NCBI GenBank assembly: GCA_015847255.1
Contig: JADLZK010009398.1
Coordinates: 62,001-126,000, forward strand
Length of the DNA: 64,000 nucleotides
Reading direction: 5' to 3'
Source: Hyparrhenia diplandra
Taxonomy: Eukaryota > Streptophyta > Magnoliopsida > Poales > Poaceae
Position 1 is the stretch's first letter. Each line of letters opens with the position of its first letter. The notes under the pieces are model-generated. The model was not told the origin of the DNA and searched no databases. It was given only the letters and a program-made list of their open reading frames with translations. The position numbers and the translations under genes are program-made. Shown here piece by piece: positions 1 through 11,770 of the stretch.

Positions 1-218
1 ACAAGGTTCGTATCTCGGATACTTACTACGAAAGGTTTGGTTACTTGAACAAGATCATCCTAACGGTTAGGGATCTTGGAGCATGGCAGTTGGCGTTAGC
101 ATAGAGATGCTATCCAACAACAAGAGTCATATGTGATATGATTAGCAAAGAGTTGCTTACCGATCTACCATGTCTTCTAGCGGTGATGCTAAAGCTCACT
201 AGTTGACTTGTTAGTTGT
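1..218 (+). mobile_element. Left piece of a gag-only copia element, cut off by the Athila-like insertion
   Basis: This segment has no coding capacity. It is assigned to the copia element because removing the Athila-like element and one copy of its GGGTC duplication joins it directly to the sequence at 21304, which runs into a copia gag gene and a 3' LTR. It would be the untranslated leader between the 5' LTR (outside the window to the left) and gag. The assignment is inference from the insertion structure. Confidence 0.5.
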
Positions 219-223
219 GGGTC
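219..223. repeat. Target-site duplication GGGTC, left copy
   Basis: GGGTC directly abuts the left end of the Athila-like element and recurs at 21299-21303 directly after its right end. Five-base duplications are the normal product of Ty3/gypsy integrase. Confidence 0.7.
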
Positions 224-1591
224 CGTTTGGTGTTTCTTAGCGAAAGCAAAGAAATTCATAAGCGCCGCGGGAAAGAACGTTGTAGCACTTCACCGGTGGT
301 ACTCGGGGTATCGTGATATTTTCGAGGGACGGATGTGTAGAGGGCTTTCCGATCTATGTCTACCCTAGGCAAGGTTAAGCTTCTAAGAGGAATGAGGTAT
401 CTTTATGGGTTGACACTCGTGCAAGGATCACTCGCGCGTTATCTCCTCACCGGGCACCGGCAATCGCCCAAACCGGGATGGAGACCGGCAATTGCACCGC
501 GCGCGCCACACCCGAACGTGGGGGATTACAAAGGACGGACAAGGTTGTCACAACCCGGCCCGCCTACCCCTCAACCGTGGGATGCGCCACAAAAGATAGG
601 AAATCACTAGTCCAAACACCACGTTTGCATTGATGATTACTACTCGAGTGTGAATTCAAGGCTTACCCGTCCGAGGGTCCTTCACTAGAGTACCGCCCGA
701 AGGAACGACTATCAATCCCGCAAGATTATAACGACTAAGATAATATGCTTGAAAGTAATAACCGAAAGAGGAACACAACATGTCTTACCAAAGTGTAAGT
801 AGATTGTGGAGGTACAAGCGAGGCGGTGCCCGACAAATCCGCACTCCGACCTCCTAGGAACCGCTGAACACCGGGGCACTCCGACAACTCGGGTAGAAGG
901 AGCCAAGTCTCCTTCTAGCTCTCCCTCTCTCACTCTCTAGAATTAGAATGGGGATAGAGGTAGAAAACTCTCTCTCTCTCTCTCTCTCTCTTGCTTCTCT
1001 TGTGCTTGTAGCTCCTTGAGGTGAATTGTGTTGTGTACAAATGAGAGAGAGGGTCCTCCTTTATAGCTTGAGTGGAGGGGTGTCTTTGCAAATGTGCCTC
1101 CCTCCCTCCATTATGGCAAAAACCGACCAAGGGGAGGCGGTTTCAGGTTCAACGCACGGGACAACACCGCCACCGGCGTTCCCGGGCGTAATTGAACCGC
1201 CTCGCGAAGGCCTAGCCCCACCGGCCGAAGAGGCAGTGCTTGCGCACCCTAAGGTGCGGTCGCACCCTTGCCGGGCCCAAACCGGCCCAAACTTGGCGTG
1301 GCGTCCTCTTTCGTTGTGTTGGGCTTGGTGTTGGTGTTGGGCGCTTGAGTTCGTGACCCAACCGAGGTAAATTGATTTGGCTTGCCATTTTGCTCCTTTG
1401 GGCCTTTTTCTATTTATTGTTTTTATTCTTAGTTTCTTTGTATTTTGGTCCAAAGTGCACATATCCTGTCTTTGTACCTGCAAAGCCAAATATACACCAA
1501 AACTATGGAATGTGTGAGATTATAAACCCTATTTCTAGGTTGTTTTGGTGTATTTTGACGTTATATGATCTGTAGTTAGTTACCGTCAACA
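224..1591 (-). repeat. 3' LTR of the Athila-like element
   Basis: This matches 19944-21298 along its length. On the minus strand it begins TGTTGACGGTAAC at 1591 and ends near AACG at 224, where the other copy ends AACA. A TATA-like box, TATAAAGG on the minus strand, lies at 1058-1065. A CT/GA dinucleotide tract near 966-990 lies about 70-90 bp downstream of it. Confidence 0.88.
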
Positions 1592-1604
1592 AACTCCCCC
1601 ACAC
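1592..1604 (-). other. Polypurine tract of the Athila-like element
   Basis: On the minus strand the sequence GTGTGGGGGAGTT stands immediately before the TGTTGACGG start of the 3' LTR. This is the expected place for plus-strand primer formation. Confidence 0.75.
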
Positions 1605-3309
1605 TTAGCCCTTTACTGCCCCTCGAGTGAAGGCGTATGGACTAAAGTGGTTCAATCTCGCAAGATGTAGACACGCATACAAATTATTCCAAGCCTCACC
1701 GCTTTGTGAGCATTCAAGAGTGTCTACCATGTTATCTTGAACGATTGAGCAATGGAGCGGCATGAATTCGTATCTCCTTGCTACTACTCATGTGCAAAGA
1801 CTTGGTTGATTTTTGGAATTTTTAAAGATAAAATAGCAATGCTCCATGGTTGATTCTCACATAGTCACTCATTTTTTTGTGTTTCCTTACCAAAGCACTC
1901 TTCGCTCTCACTCATCCTATCTTTTTGCAGTGTTTTGTGGATCTTTGGAGTGGCGTGATGCATACGTACCTCGTATGTGTTGTCGGGGCAAACTCGGATC
2001 GTTGGAAAGAGGTGCCATACCCCTAGATCGAAATGTGCAAAAGTGTGTGGAAAATATTTTTGGTATTTTTGTGGTTACTCCTTGACTCATGATCTCTCTT
2101 TTTTCTTTTTGTATGCTTTTGGAGAGATCTGAGGCTACTTTTTCTTCTATCTTTCTTCTTTTTTTTTTTTTGGAGATGTGGGCTCTACTAAGCCCTCGGA
2201 CACGTGTCCATTTTTCATCTCTTTTTTTTTCTTCTTCTTTTTTTTTTGTAGCCTACATCCTTTTTGCATGATACTTATATGATAACAGGGAGATGATCAT
2301 GGTGTAACATGGATGGAGTATTTATTTTGTGGATGGTAGGGGTGCATGTTGTGCGCAATTCTCATTGTGAGAATCGGCGTGTATATGTGGGTGTACGTGT
2401 TTTTCGATCTTGGGGGTATGAGCCTCTCTCAACGTAGATCACGGAGCGACGACAAAACTCAATACACAGGGAAGTAGCTATAGTGGATATTCATGTCATT
2501 ATTAGGGCTTTGGTAGGATTTGTCTAAGTCAAACCGGGAGCATGCTTTATTTGAATTTTTGAAATAAAACCAAGTCTCATTGCATAAGAGAGCAAGTGTC
2601 AAGTCATTCTACCATATCTCAAAGCTCAATTGTTTAGATGAACATGAGGTCCCTAACAGGTAGTTGCTCATCAAAGTATGGTATTTGGCGAGGAATAAAG
2701 TGTATGCATGCCATGAATCAATTGGTAGACTAGAGATGGAGTTTTGCCAACTTGGTTTAGGGTTTAAAACATAGGAGGAGAAGATATGTCACAAGTCAAA
2801 AATTTGAATTTATAAATTGCGTACCTTTGACTTGTGAGAGGCGTGAGCCTCCCCACACATGTTTTTGTACCTATTTTTAATTTTCTTTTTGCACAAGGAC
2901 AAAAACAAGTGGAGACATACACAATATTCCAAAGACAAGCTTTATTGTATTTAAAAACAAAAGAGAAACTACTATTTTTTTACCATCTTTGATAATTCAT
3001 AAATCATTTTTGAAATAAAAGTCTATTCTATCAAGCTCTTGGTTGAGATCGGGCAATGGCTCAAAGAAAAGTTTGAGGCGTTGACCATTTACCTTGTGTA
3101 TTTTTACCGCGTCGTCTTGGATTGTGATTGCACCGGTGTGGAGGTGTTGATATTTGTGTATGGTCCTTTCCACTTGCTCCTCAACTTTCCTTCGCCAAAT
3201 AGTTTCACCCGGGAGTTGAATAAGAGTACCTTATCACCCCCGGTGAATTCTTTTCATCTTTATGCGTTGATCATGCCATCTCTTCATGCGCTCTTTGTAG
3301 AGCTTTGAA
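1605..3309 (-). other. Non-coding stretch between integrase and 3' LTR of the Athila-like element
   Basis: No convincing coding sequence is seen on either strand. The stretch has T-rich runs (about 2155-2250) and scattered stops. Athila elements often hold an extra, envelope-like reading frame here, but nothing recognisable remains. Confidence 0.6.
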
Positions 3310-4124
3310 CTATGGTACGCCTTTTTCGCCATTCTTCAAGTTCGGAAATTTGCTTTTGTCGATTCTTTCCGGCGAGTTTGACGTCCATATTCCATCTCTT
3401 GATGGCCCGATGAGCTCGATGTTCCAACTCAAGCGGTAAGTGGCGGGTTTTGCCATATACCGGTGATAGGGTGACATGCCAATGGGGGCTTTATATGATG
3501 TCCGATAAGCCCAAAGAGCATCGGGGAGCTTATTTTTCCAGCCCTTCCCCATCTCGTTGACCGTCTTCCGCGGGATGTTCTTTATTTGCTTATTTGGCGT
3601 TTCGCTTGCCCATTTGGTTTCTGGATGATAAGGGGGTAGCTATGTTGTGCTTTCGGCGCCAAGTTCTTTCGGGGAATGTTCGAATGCCTTGTCCTTGAAG
3701 TGTGATCCTTCGTCACTTATTACCATACGAGGCATTCCAAAAGCGGGGAAAATCACTTCATGGAACATCTTCGAGCATGTTTGGCGTCGCCAGACTCGCA
3801 TGGTAATGCTTCTACCCACTTCGACCACGTAATCCCGCGCCACCAAGATATACTTCGCAATCGCCCGGACTTTGGGAATGGTCCCATGTAGTCAATGCCC
3901 CACACATCAAATATTTCTATTTGAAGGTTGTAGTGTAGGGGCATTGCGTCGCGAGCTATTATACCTCCAGTCTTCTGGCAGCTATAGCATCTTCTGATGA
4001 ACTCCTTCGTGTCGGCGTACATTGTTGGCCAAAAGAACCCGCACTGCCAGATTTTGGCTTGAGTGCGGAATACTCCGAGGTGGCCGGCATAAGGTGATGC
4101 ATGGCATTTTTCTATGATTTGCAT
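3310..4124 (-). pseudogene. Integrase of the Athila-like element, broken
   Basis: Integrase would insert the element's cDNA into host DNA. Three minus-strand reading-frame pieces cover it. The N-terminal zinc-binding part (near 4120-3990) shows HASPYAGH followed by CYSC, an HHCC arrangement. The catalytic core shows the first aspartate in GIDYMGPF and the second in VISDEGSHFKD. The C-terminal part shows WAYRTSYKAPIGMSPY. The pieces lie in different frames with stops between them, so no full protein can be made. It lies downstream of RNase H in the usual Ty3/gypsy order. Confidence 0.85.
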
Positions 4125-4130
4125 CCCTAC

Positions 4131-4886
4131 GCGCCCTTGGTACGCATCTTCTTAGCAAGCCCATCTGCGCACACCCCGTACAGATACGGGTTGTCCCAAA
4201 GGTAACAAATGATCTGCAACGGTAATCATTGATTGGAAGTTCCTGCATGTTAGTTACCTGCATACGCGACAAATGATCTGCAACGGTATTCTCTACTCCC
4301 TTTTTATCTTTTATTTCTAGATCGAATTCTTGGAGCATAAGAATCCAGCGGATCAAACGAGGTTTCGCGTCTTTCTTAGTGAGAAGATACTTAAGGGCAG
4401 CGTGGTCGGTGTAAACGATTATCTTTGCACCCACTAAGTAAGAACGAAACTTCTCTATAGCAAAGACTACCGCGAGGAGCTCTTTTTCTGTGGTAGCGTA
4501 GTTCAACTGGGCTCCTGTTAGAGTCTTGCTAGCATATACGATTGCATGCTACTTCTTATCCTTGGTTTGGCCTAAGACCGCACCAACGGCATAGTCGCTA
4601 GCATCGCACATGATTTCAAACGGCAGCGACCAATGCGGGGTTGGATGATCGGAGCCGAGATGAGTGCTTTCTTAAGGGTTTCGAAAGCGTGCATGCACTC
4701 ATCGTGAAGTCGAAAGGTGCATCCTTAGCTAGCAGGCTTGTGAGGGGTCTAGAGATTTGTGAAAAATCTTTTATGAACCTCCTGTAGAACCCTCGCATGA
4801 CCTAGGAAGCTGCGAATTCCTTTTGACGTTCACTGGGGGAGGTAGCTTTTCGATAACATCTATTTTAGCTCTGTCTACCTCAATCC
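4131..4886 (-). pseudogene. Reverse transcriptase C-terminal part and RNase H of the Athila-like element, broken
   Basis: Reading on the minus strand from the nested insertion, the sequence resumes reverse transcriptase with GIEVDRAKIDVIEKLPPP, then the connection region FYRRFIKDFSQISRPL (near 4790-4740), then RNase H with NYATTEKELLAVVFAIEKF and VYTDHAALKYLL (4500-4380). The frame shifts between these blocks. The first residues follow directly from GHLVSE on the other side of the nested element, so this is the downstream half of one split gene rather than a separate element. Confidence 0.87.
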
Positions 4887-4891
4887 CCCTC
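4887..4891. repeat. Target-site duplication CCCTC, left copy
   Basis: CCCTC here and at 13047-13051 flank the nested gypsy element. Keeping one copy restores the host RT reading frame exactly (minus strand GAG AGG GGG ATT). Confidence 0.88.
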
Positions 4892-6174
4892 CGTAGGATA
4901 CCTATATCGGGGGTATCCCAAAGCATACGACTAATCACGGCAAAAACCCAAAAGCGGACTCGGCCCGGATCAGCATCAACGCGAGCTCGGCCCACGGTGG
5001 TACTTCCGCCTCGCACGAGCACGAGCACGAGCTCCTCCTCGCACGAGCTCATACGGAGACCAAGCTACGCGCCGCGGCGAGCCCGACCGTACACCCCCCT
5101 GCCACGAACAAGTTTAGGGGCTGGGCCGCGAAACGACATCCCGCCTCCGACTCGCCACGATCCCTAAGCTCCGAGCTCGGGGCGGGTCTCCGAGCTCCGA
5201 GCTCCGAGCCCTGCCGTCTCGCTAGGGCGACTCGCATGACCCACGGGTCCCCGAGCTCGAGCTCGGGGAGCCCACGCTCACGGGCGCCACGCACAACTTA
5301 CCCAAGTTCCACAACCGGGGAGCTCACGATCCCTACAGATCCCGACTCGCGGTTCCCGAACGCGCGACGACCACGAGTTCCGAGCTCGGCAACTCGTGGT
5401 CCCGTCAAGACGACCTCCGTCAAGCTCCGACTCGTACGACCTCCGGAGCGTACAATCTCACATCGTGCGACCGTGAAGACTGCGCGACACACCTCCGATC
5501 CGCACGACCTCGAGCTCGAACAACATGGAACCACGAGCCCGAGTCTCCGAATCGCATCCCACCACGCCGCATACCGCCAACCGCTACACGACAAGAAGAC
5601 ATCGGGGCCATCCCGGCGGGGCAGCGTTCCTACTACGATTACGGCCGGGTACGAGAGGTGGGACTTCGCCCGTCCCCCAGAATCCCGCGTACGACGACGA
5701 CCGAGCGCGACGGGAGCGTGACGGGACACGCACGAACAAGCCTACGACGACCACAGTGAAACGTACGACCTATGGGTCCCTCGTCATTTAGCACTTTACC
5801 CCTTCTATTTTTTTGTTCTTCTCCTCTTTAGTCCCTCCCTTGTGGCTATAAAGGGAGGCTTCACTACGTAAAAGGAGGGGGTTCTCACCTCCCAACCTTC
5901 GCACACACGAAACACTCACGATCATCACTCCACTCCACCCACACGAGACTTGGGAGCCGGCCTTCCTCTCTCGAAAAGCTTGTATTCTCCCGATACGAGC
6001 ATTTGAGCTCGGCCACATAGTGACTCCAAGCTGGAGACCGGACTAGGGGCACCCGATTTGCCCGAACCAGTATAAATCTCGCATCTTGTGTCCCTTGAGC
6101 TAGGCCATCGGAGCTCCACACGAGCCATACGATTATGCAGGTGCGTGGCCTACGCCCGATATTAGACCACGGCG
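4892..6174 (+). repeat. Left (5') LTR of the nested non-autonomous gypsy element
   Basis: This matches 11771-13046 throughout, with many small indels. A plus-strand TATA box (TATAAAG) is at 5847-5853, downstream of a GC-rich upstream part. The terminal bases are CG...CG, whereas the right copy has the canonical TG...CA. Confidence 0.88.
5847..5853 (+). promoter_or_regulatory. TATA box of the nested element's 5' LTR
   Basis: TATAAAG follows a T-rich stretch and precedes GGAGGCTTCA. The same context recurs at 12729-12735 in the other LTR. It sets the element's direction as plus. Confidence 0.65.
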
Positions 6175-6195
6175 GTTGGCGCGCGCGGTAGGGGG
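6175..6195 (+). other. Primer-binding site of the nested element
   Basis: TTGGCGCGCGCGGTAGGGGG starts one base after the left LTR. This is the position and type of sequence used for tRNA priming in related grass gypsy elements. The exact tRNA was not determined. Confidence 0.6.
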
Positions 6196-7399
6196 GAAGC
6201 GCTTGTGTGACGATAGTCACCGCCGATGGCTCCATCCGTCTCCCTCGTCGGTGTCCGCAGCGCCCGGCGCCGGCGCACTCGTCTTTGTCAACACCCGGTC
6301 CCGAGGGACCTCTCGTCGGGCCACCTTTCCCGGCCTATCCGCATCGCCGCCAACCCCGTGTTGGTGCGCTCCATCCACGCTGCCGTGGATCACTTCTTCA
6401 CCGCCATCCACGGCGCTCCTTTCGCATTTGCTTGGCTTCGAGCCAACCCAAGGTCGTAATGCGGCTTGTTGGCATGAGTCCTTCGGCGAACGCCCCCTCG
6501 CCCATCGTTCCTCGAGCAACGAGCTCGGGGCGGGGGCTCGGTCGACCCTGGCGCCGCCCGATGCCGGTCGCGCGACCTGGAGCTGGGGACGAAGAGGAGG
6601 CGGGCGGGACGCCACCGCTCGCGACCTCCGGTCGGCGGTACCGTAGCGCCGCGTCGGCCTCGCTTCAGGTCAAAGGCCACAAGCCTCCGTTCGCTCTAAC
6701 GCGCCGCGACGACCGCGGACGTGCGCGACTTCGCGGACCGTCACGAGCTCCCGCCTCCGTCCCGCACGACTCCAGCGGACTCCGCCTCTCGCGCCAGCGT
6801 CACCACGACACCCGGGTCCCGCTAGCGACCGGGCCCGGCGCAAGACAACCCAGTCGTCGCGACGCGACCTGCCGCTTCGCCCAGCGAAAGCGGCGCGGCG
6901 AGAACGAGGCGGCAGCGGGCTCGCCGACCTCGGGCTCCAGCGCCCCCGCTTGAACCCCATCCCGTGCACGGCACGGGCCTACTCTCGCCTCGCTCGACAC
7001 GGAGATCGTGGAACATGGGTCCGCCCCGTCCCGTTACCGCGACTAGCGGTCGGTGGCGGCGGCGTCAGCGGGATCGCCTCGACCTCTCGCTACCACCGCC
7101 CAGCGCGACCTCCGTGCATCGGCGTCTCGCGCGCATCGCGCCTTTCGAGGTCGTCGCGGGGCGCTCCCGGCCCAGCGGATGTCCGGACCTGCGCGGCGCT
7201 GGTACCTCCGCACCTCGTCGGCGCCGCCGCGACCCGGCCGTCACGTCGGGGGGCCCCGCCCGCGCCCGGGCCGTCGAAGTGAGCTCTTCCGGCTCGTCGA
7301 GCTCCGCGACATCCATCGGGCACGGGCGCGGCGAGATCTCCCTCCATCGCGAACTCTGGGCCCGATCGACGCAGCGGCTCCATCTCCCGTTAAGCGAGC

Positions 7400-7925
7400 T
7401 TTTCGACGACCGCCACGAGCTCCACCATGAGCTCACCTCATCGAGTTTCTCCGCGCTCCGCCACCGAGCCTCCACAAGCTCTAGGTCAATGAGCTCCTCC
7501 ACAAGCCCTACGCCGCGAGTTCCGTCGAACAAACCTCGCCGAGCCCCGACGAGCTCGCTGAAATCCGCGCCTCCGTCTCGCCGCGATTTGCTGTGCGGCC
7601 GAGCTCGAGCTCGTCGGGAACCACAGCGCCGCCGAGTCACCCGATCTCGAGCTTCGTCCCGAGCTCCGCACGCGTGAGTTACCCGTCTTGTAGCGCGCGA
7701 ACTCGTCCTCCGCCTCCGGCTCGCCCACGAGTTCTCCGTCGAGCTCCTCCACAGGCCCTGCCGTCGGGCTCAGCCATGAGTTCTCCACAGACAAACTCAT
7801 TCGAGCTCTGCCGCCGAGCTCGACACGAGCCCTCCACCGACGAGCTCCTTCGAGCTCCGCCGCCGGGCTCGGTCACGAGTTCTCCGTCAACAAGCTTCTC
7901 CGAGCTCTGCCGCTGCGGCCACAAG
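7400..7925 (+). repeat. Degenerate GAGCTC-rich tandem repeats, first block
   Basis: Short units containing CGAGCTC, followed by CGCC- or CTCCGTC-like spacers, recur many times. The long overlapping reading frames on both strands here follow from the low stop frequency of GC-rich DNA and do not indicate a gene. Confidence 0.6.
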
Positions 7926-9319
7926 CTCTCCGCCGGATGAACTTCGTCGAGCCTCGTACAAGTCTCTCGTCGTCGAACCGTGCTCCCGCCAAGCCCCTAC
8001 GCGCGCCACATGTGCCGCAGGTCCACAACGCAACGCCATCTTCAGGATCCGCCCGCGAAGACCGTCCGTGAGATCCCGTGCCACTGCAAGTTCGCCGCCG
8101 AGGCCTCCCGCACCAAGCCGAGGTCGCTCACGTCCACCCGCAGACACCTGAGGGCCACGTGATCACATGACGTGGGGCCACGAGGCCGCGATGTACGCAG
8201 ATCATCTACGATTGGCACGATCGGCGTGTCATGTGGCCCGTGGCGCGTCATGTGGCCCGTGGCGGCGTGCGAGAGCCTAGTATGTTCGCCTCGCACGGCC
8301 TTCGGTGCCGGCAAGACGTCCTCGGTTCACGGCACCATCGCCCTCCGCAACAACCTCATGTCGGGGACGTCGCGTCGGGGGCTCGCGCCCGCCCGTCTTG
8401 AAGACCTTATGGGGTCGCCTCGCCTCGCGATGCGTGCCTGCGTCATGCGTAGGGGTCTGCCCATCTCGCACGACCTCGTGGTGCTCGGGGGCTGCAGCGA
8501 GCGCCCATTGAGCGAAGCCACCCGCGCACAAAACCACCGCAAGCCGATGCATGTGCGCATGCAAGGCTAAACAAAGAAAGTGTGCTTACCGAGAATAGCA
8601 CAAAGGATTGTCCAACACGATCGAGGTCAACTCCGCCTCGCGTGATCTACCAGTCGCGGGTCCGTCCCGCACGACCTCGAGGTCGGACGACTGATCTCCT
8701 CACGTAACGTCGCACGACCCGGGGCCACGGGGCCGCGCGACCTGTCCCGTCCCACGGGCGTCACGCCGCGACCTTCGGCCCGCTCTGTCTCATGTGACCT
8801 GCCTCCGTGCAAACTTCGCGGGCGGCTCACGACAAATCACGCTCCGCACGAGCTTCCGGTGACGGCTCACCGCGGCCGTGGCGCGGGGGACGCCCGCGCC
8901 ACTTTCGGGCGAAGGGGGACCGACACGCACGCACGACCTACGGCATCCGCGCCATGCGTGACCAGTCACGGCCCGCCAGCGCACCAACCTCGTCCGCGAC
9001 GCGGCGGCGGCGACGCTAACCCGCTTCACACACGACCTCGCCGCGGAAGCTCCACGCCCGCATGACCAACAAGTCGTGGAGCCAGCTTCGCCCGGGGATC
9101 CTCCCGGCCATGAGCTCCCAAGCCCTTCACGGGTTCAGCGTGCCCGCACCGCTCCGCCTCCTGGCGATTTTCCACCTTGAGCCGGTTGCGAGCTCCACCT
9201 CCGAGCTTCACCCGATGCCAAGCTCCGTCCCGAACTCCTTGAGCACCTCGGCGTCGCACCGCTGCCCGGCCAAAGAGGGACGGGAGCTGTTTTCATCACG
9301 AACTCCGCATCCGTCTCGT

Positions 9320-9760
9320 GTGAGCTGCCCTCCACGCTCTGCCGCCCGAGCTCGACAGCGAGCTCTCCATCGCCGAGCTTCTCCCGCTCATTTGCCGGGG
9401 CTCGGTCCGCGAGTTCTCCGTCACCGACCTTCTCGGCTGTGCCGCCCGAGCTCGACCACGAGCTCTCCGGCGCCGAACTTCTCAGAGCTCTTCACCAGCG
9501 AGCCTCGCGGGCCGACCGGGGGCTCTCCGCCGTCGAGCCTCTCCGAGAACCCGGCCCGCCAAGCCTCGTCGAACTTCTCCGAGCTCTTCACCAGCGAGCC
9601 ACGTCGAGGCGAGCCACGCGCTCTCTGCGCGGCGAGCTTCTCCGAGGCGCACCGCCCGGGCCAGTGCATGTCAAGCTCTGCCGCCCGAGCTCGGCCGCGA
9701 GCTCTCCGCCACCGAACTTCTCAAGCTCTTCACCCGACGCGAGCTTTGCGAGCTCTACCA
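9320..9760 (+). repeat. Degenerate GAGCTC-rich tandem repeats, second block
   Basis: The unit type is the same as in the block near 7400-7925 (GCCGCCCGAGCTCG, then GAGCTCTCC, then GAACTTCTC). Translation gives repeated FSELFTSEP-like segments, but no family is recognised and the opposite strand is equally open. Confidence 0.6.
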
Positions 9761-10463
9761 CGACCAAGGCTCAGGCCTCTCGACGCTCGTGCAACTCCGC
9801 TCGCTCCCGCACGTGCGAGCTCCGACAATCAGGAGTCGTCGCCAGCCGCGAAACATCGAGCGGCTACGTCTCTTTTACCCTTAACGTACATCGCAAATTA
9901 CCGTCTAATGAAAAAATTTGTGCAAGCATTGGATCATTTTTCATTTTTACATTTGAGCAGCGACGCCCTTTACCTCGAGCAAGGACAACCCTTGCGGGGG
10001 CTACAAAGGACGGGTGCACACCCCACGTTTTTATCAACTTTTTTCAAAAAATATACTATGGTCACACCCGATCCGTTCGGGTATTGTTTGCTCTCTTTCT
10101 CTTCACTTATCGGAACGCGTCGTCCGACTAAGCTATAAGTCGAAAGTCACGAGGCATGGCGCGATCGCCTATCGATCTCCTACGCCCCCGCGGCTACGGA
10201 GAAAAGGCCCGCCATCTGCTCCTCTAAAACCCGACCTCAAGCTTAGGAACTCGACGAGGCCTTTAAGAGAGAAAAGAAAGAACAAACAACACGAGACTTT
10301 TACGATTAAAGTTATTTGCCCCGACTCCGGAGGCTTTGTTCATTTACAACCAAAAGAGGCATTGCCTCGATCTACATCTACTTTTATGATTGTGCAGTGC
10401 GTCATAAGCGCCGGCGTGTGCCATTGTCGTGGTACGCGTCATAAGCTCCGTCACGGGATGGAC

Positions 10464-11340
10464 GCGATCATGCCCGGGGGTTCAAGGCTGGCCCGCCGAG
10501 GGTTCGACACCACCATGGGCCAACCCGAGCGAGGGACACGTCGACGAAGCGCCCGGCGGCCTATGTGCGTGTGTGCGAGCACACGGAGCTCGGCGACCTG
10601 TGCTTGAGTCGCCCGCACCGAATCGACCTTTGATTTCCTCACGATGAGGAGGCGACGAGCCCTCGGGATCTCCGAAGATCTCGAGAATTATAGAGGTTGA
10701 GGCACCGGAACATGAGGTTGATCCACTAGGCGATCGGACAAACGAGGTGACGAGCTCGGGCCTCACTCGAGCTACCCACTAGTAACTCACCCGAGCACCT
10801 CATCTCGGCCACCGAGGTAAGATGAGGCACGAGCTCCTCCACCTCACCGCGAGAGAGCGTAATGGGGAACGAAAAGCGAAACAACGACTCGGCCCCCATA
10901 GCGAGCTACACCGCGATCATGCCCGGGGTTCGAAGGTGGCCTGCCGGGGTTCGACGGCCGCCATGGGGCCAACCCGGCGAGGGACACGTCGAGAGGCGCC
11001 CGGCGGCCTATGTCTGTGATGCACGCGGCGCCGCGGAGCTCAGCGACGTGTGCTCGAAGTCGCTAGTGCATCGAATCGACCTTTGGTTTCCTCTATGATG
11101 AGGAGGCGACGAGCCCTCGGGATCTCCAAAGATCTCGAGAATTATAGAGGTTGAGGCACCGGAACATGAGGTCGATCCACTAGGCGATCGGACGAGCCAG
11201 TGACGGCTCGGGCCTCACTCGAGCTACCCCGCTAGTAACTCACCGAAAGCACCTCATCGGCCATCGAGGTAAGATGAGGCACGAGCTCACCCCACCTCTC
11301 CACGAGAGAGCAGAATGGGGAACGAAGCCAAAAAAACGAC
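10464..11340 (+). repeat. Two tandem copies of a roughly 449-bp unit
   Basis: The stretch from GCGATCATGCCCGGGG at 10464 recurs at 10913 and continues in parallel through CGACGAGCCCTCGGGATCTC (10650 and 11107) to AATGGGGAACGAA (10860 and 11313). It lies in the non-coding interior of the nested element, shortly before two GGGGGCTACAC blocks (11390 and 11630). Confidence 0.8.
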
Positions 11341-11756
11341 TCAAGCGAGAGTCAAGGCGAACTCCGCCTATCGACTCAAAATGCAAGCCTCGGGGGCTAC
11401 ACCCGGCGGGTGCGCAAAGCGCATCTTAGGAATGGGGCGAACCCAACGGCGATCACGATGACCTCGACCTCGACCTCGGCCTTAAGCGCATGAGGAGAAT
11501 CCATCTCCCAAAGCGCTCGAGGGCCATCGAGCTTTGGCTCACCCTCCCCACGGGCAACCATGGGGAAGCGAGCGAAAAACACGAATCAATTAAAGCCTCC
11601 GCGGGAACTTCTCATTCCCACGGGCCTCGGGGGCTACACCGCGGGTGCGCTTCGCCACGCACCCCGCGGACAAAAGTCAACCCGTGGCCCCTATCCTCTC
11701 ACCACGATCTCGAGGTCATCGCAAAACATCTAGAGGAGACTCCATCTCCCCGGGGC

Positions 11757-11770
11757 TTTCGGGGGCTCTT
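11757..11770 (+). other. Polypurine tract of the nested element
   Basis: A G-rich run (CGGGGGCTCTT) ends directly at the TG of the right LTR. Confidence 0.55.

Noticed and set aside
2089..2271. Hydrophobic 60-codon frame (poly-phenylalanine)
   Set aside because: It is translated T-rich simple sequence in the Athila 3' region.
6207..6953. Long plus-strand frames (248 and 156 codons) in the nested gypsy interior
   Set aside because: The region is extremely GC-rich, equally long frames lie on the other strand, and no domain is recognisable. Low stop frequency explains them.
9062..10138. 358-codon plus-strand frame
   Set aside because: It consists of translated GAGCTC repeats and then runs into AT-richer DNA. 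It has no family, and the element is a non-coding LARD-like type.
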